The notes under the pieces: model-generated
What the model was told of the DNA's origin: nothing
Database searches by the model: none
What the model saw: only the letters and a program-made list of their open reading frames with translations
In this document: positions 5,714 through 6,063 of the stretch, one piece after another
Position numbering within the stretch: position 1 is the stretch's first letter
How the letters are laid out: the number at the start of each line of letters is the position of its first letter
Origin: an uncultured Propionibacteriaceae bacterium
GTDB lineage: Bacteria; Actinomycetota; Actinomycetes; Propionibacteriales; Propionibacteriaceae
DNA length: 6,063 nt
Direction: 5' to 3'
Assembly (NCBI GenBank): GCA_945875065.1
Contig: CAMCJC010000173.1
Location: 1-6,063, forward strand
Position numbers and translations under genes: made by a program

Positions 5714-6063
5714 AGCTCGCCCTCTTCAATCTCGGTGTGGGCCATGCCATCGTCGACGTGTACCAAGACCCGGGGGTCGCGGCGCAGGACATTGAGCACC
5801 CGAGCCGGATCGACGATGTCTGCGGCGAAACCCGGACCCGGTGGCACCGGGTGCTCGAGCACGTGCTCGACGGTTGCGGCCGCCATCGCCGATGTCAGCA
5901 CCGCCGACGAGTCGCAGGCCAGATCGACCGTCGTCGACGAGGACGCGGATTCGCCGCGGATCCGCATGCGATACCAGGGGGTGTGCCCGACCAGATCCAG
6001 TTCCGAGGCCCGGCACATCCGCTGGACCAGGGCATCGGTGCTGGTGCCCGGATCTGCCAGCAG
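5710..6063 (-). CDS. C-terminal part of a saccharopine-dehydrogenase-like oxidoreductase (5' end outside window)
   Basis: The last 117 codons of a gene that enters from the right edge. The visible part contains LVGHTPWYRMRIRGE, then CDSSAVLTSAMAAATVEHVL, then VPPGPGFAADIVDPARVLNVL. Together these resemble the C-terminal dimerisation/substrate domain of actinobacterial saccharopine-dehydrogenase-like proteins, which carry an N-terminal NAD(P)-binding fold. That fold lies outside the window, so the reaction cannot be judged here. Its TGA (5712-5710) overlaps the reductase-methyltransferase ATG by 4 nt (ATGA), placing it in the same operon and probably the same pathway. Some pyochelin-type clusters carry an alternative thiazoline reductase unrelated to PchG; whether this protein is of that kind or makes an opine-like precursor is open. 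The family call rests on a short C-terminus and is moderate. Confidence 0.55.
   Translation of the reverse strand: MLADPGTSTDALVQRMCRASELDLVGHTPWYRMRIRGESASSSTTVDLACDSSAVLTSAMAAATVEHVLEHPVPPGPGFAADIVDPARVLNVLRRDPRVLVHVDDGMAHTEIEEGEL

Noticed and set aside
1..6063. CRISPR arrays, tRNA or rRNA genes
   Set aside because: No regularly spaced repeats and no cloverleaf or rRNA-like sequence noticed on either strand; the only repeat is the single pair at 872 and 2286.

Overview
The window is high-GC DNA with GTG/ATG starts and strongly G/C-ending codons. It looks like an actinobacterial chromosome; I cannot name the genus from sequence alone. The right-hand 3.8 kb and the left-hand 0.9 kb belong to a secondary-metabolite locus, most likely a thiazoline/thiazolidine metallophore (pyochelin/yersiniabactin-like) pathway. 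The NRPS assembly line itself lies outside the window.

Layout. (1) 2-877, plus strand: the 3' part of a tandem double-ATPase ABC transporter subunit of the peptide/nickel/opine type. (2) 878-2293: a 1.4-kb island with lower GC, dominated by decayed genes. It holds a broken copy of a methyltransferase 3' end, a CPBP-type membrane protease remnant with an in-frame stop, a frameshifted IS256-family transposase remnant, and one apparently intact small membrane-protein gene with a plausible promoter, RBS and hairpin. (3) 2294-6063, minus strand, read right to left: a tightly coupled operon. It encodes the C-terminus of a saccharopine-dehydrogenase-like protein, a fused thiazolinyl imide reductase-methyltransferase, a type II thioesterase, and a stand-alone methyltransferase. 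Each junction overlaps by 4, 8 and 4 nt respectively.

How the genes work together (inference from families). An upstream NRPS would form a thiazoline by Cys cyclodehydration. The reductase domain would reduce it to a thiazolidine with NADPH, and the attached methyltransferase domain could then methylate the product. The thioesterase would clear mis-primed carrier proteins, and the second methyltransferase offers another methylation. The ABC ATPase would energise uptake of the metal-loaded product or of the metal.

The most notable points are the reductase-methyltransferase fusion, the paralogous methyltransferase pair in one operon, and a third, dead methyltransferase 3' end. That dead copy is 62/68 identical to the live gene over one stretch and sits directly against the ABC gene on the far side of the decayed island. 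This suggests duplication followed by decay at the cluster edge.
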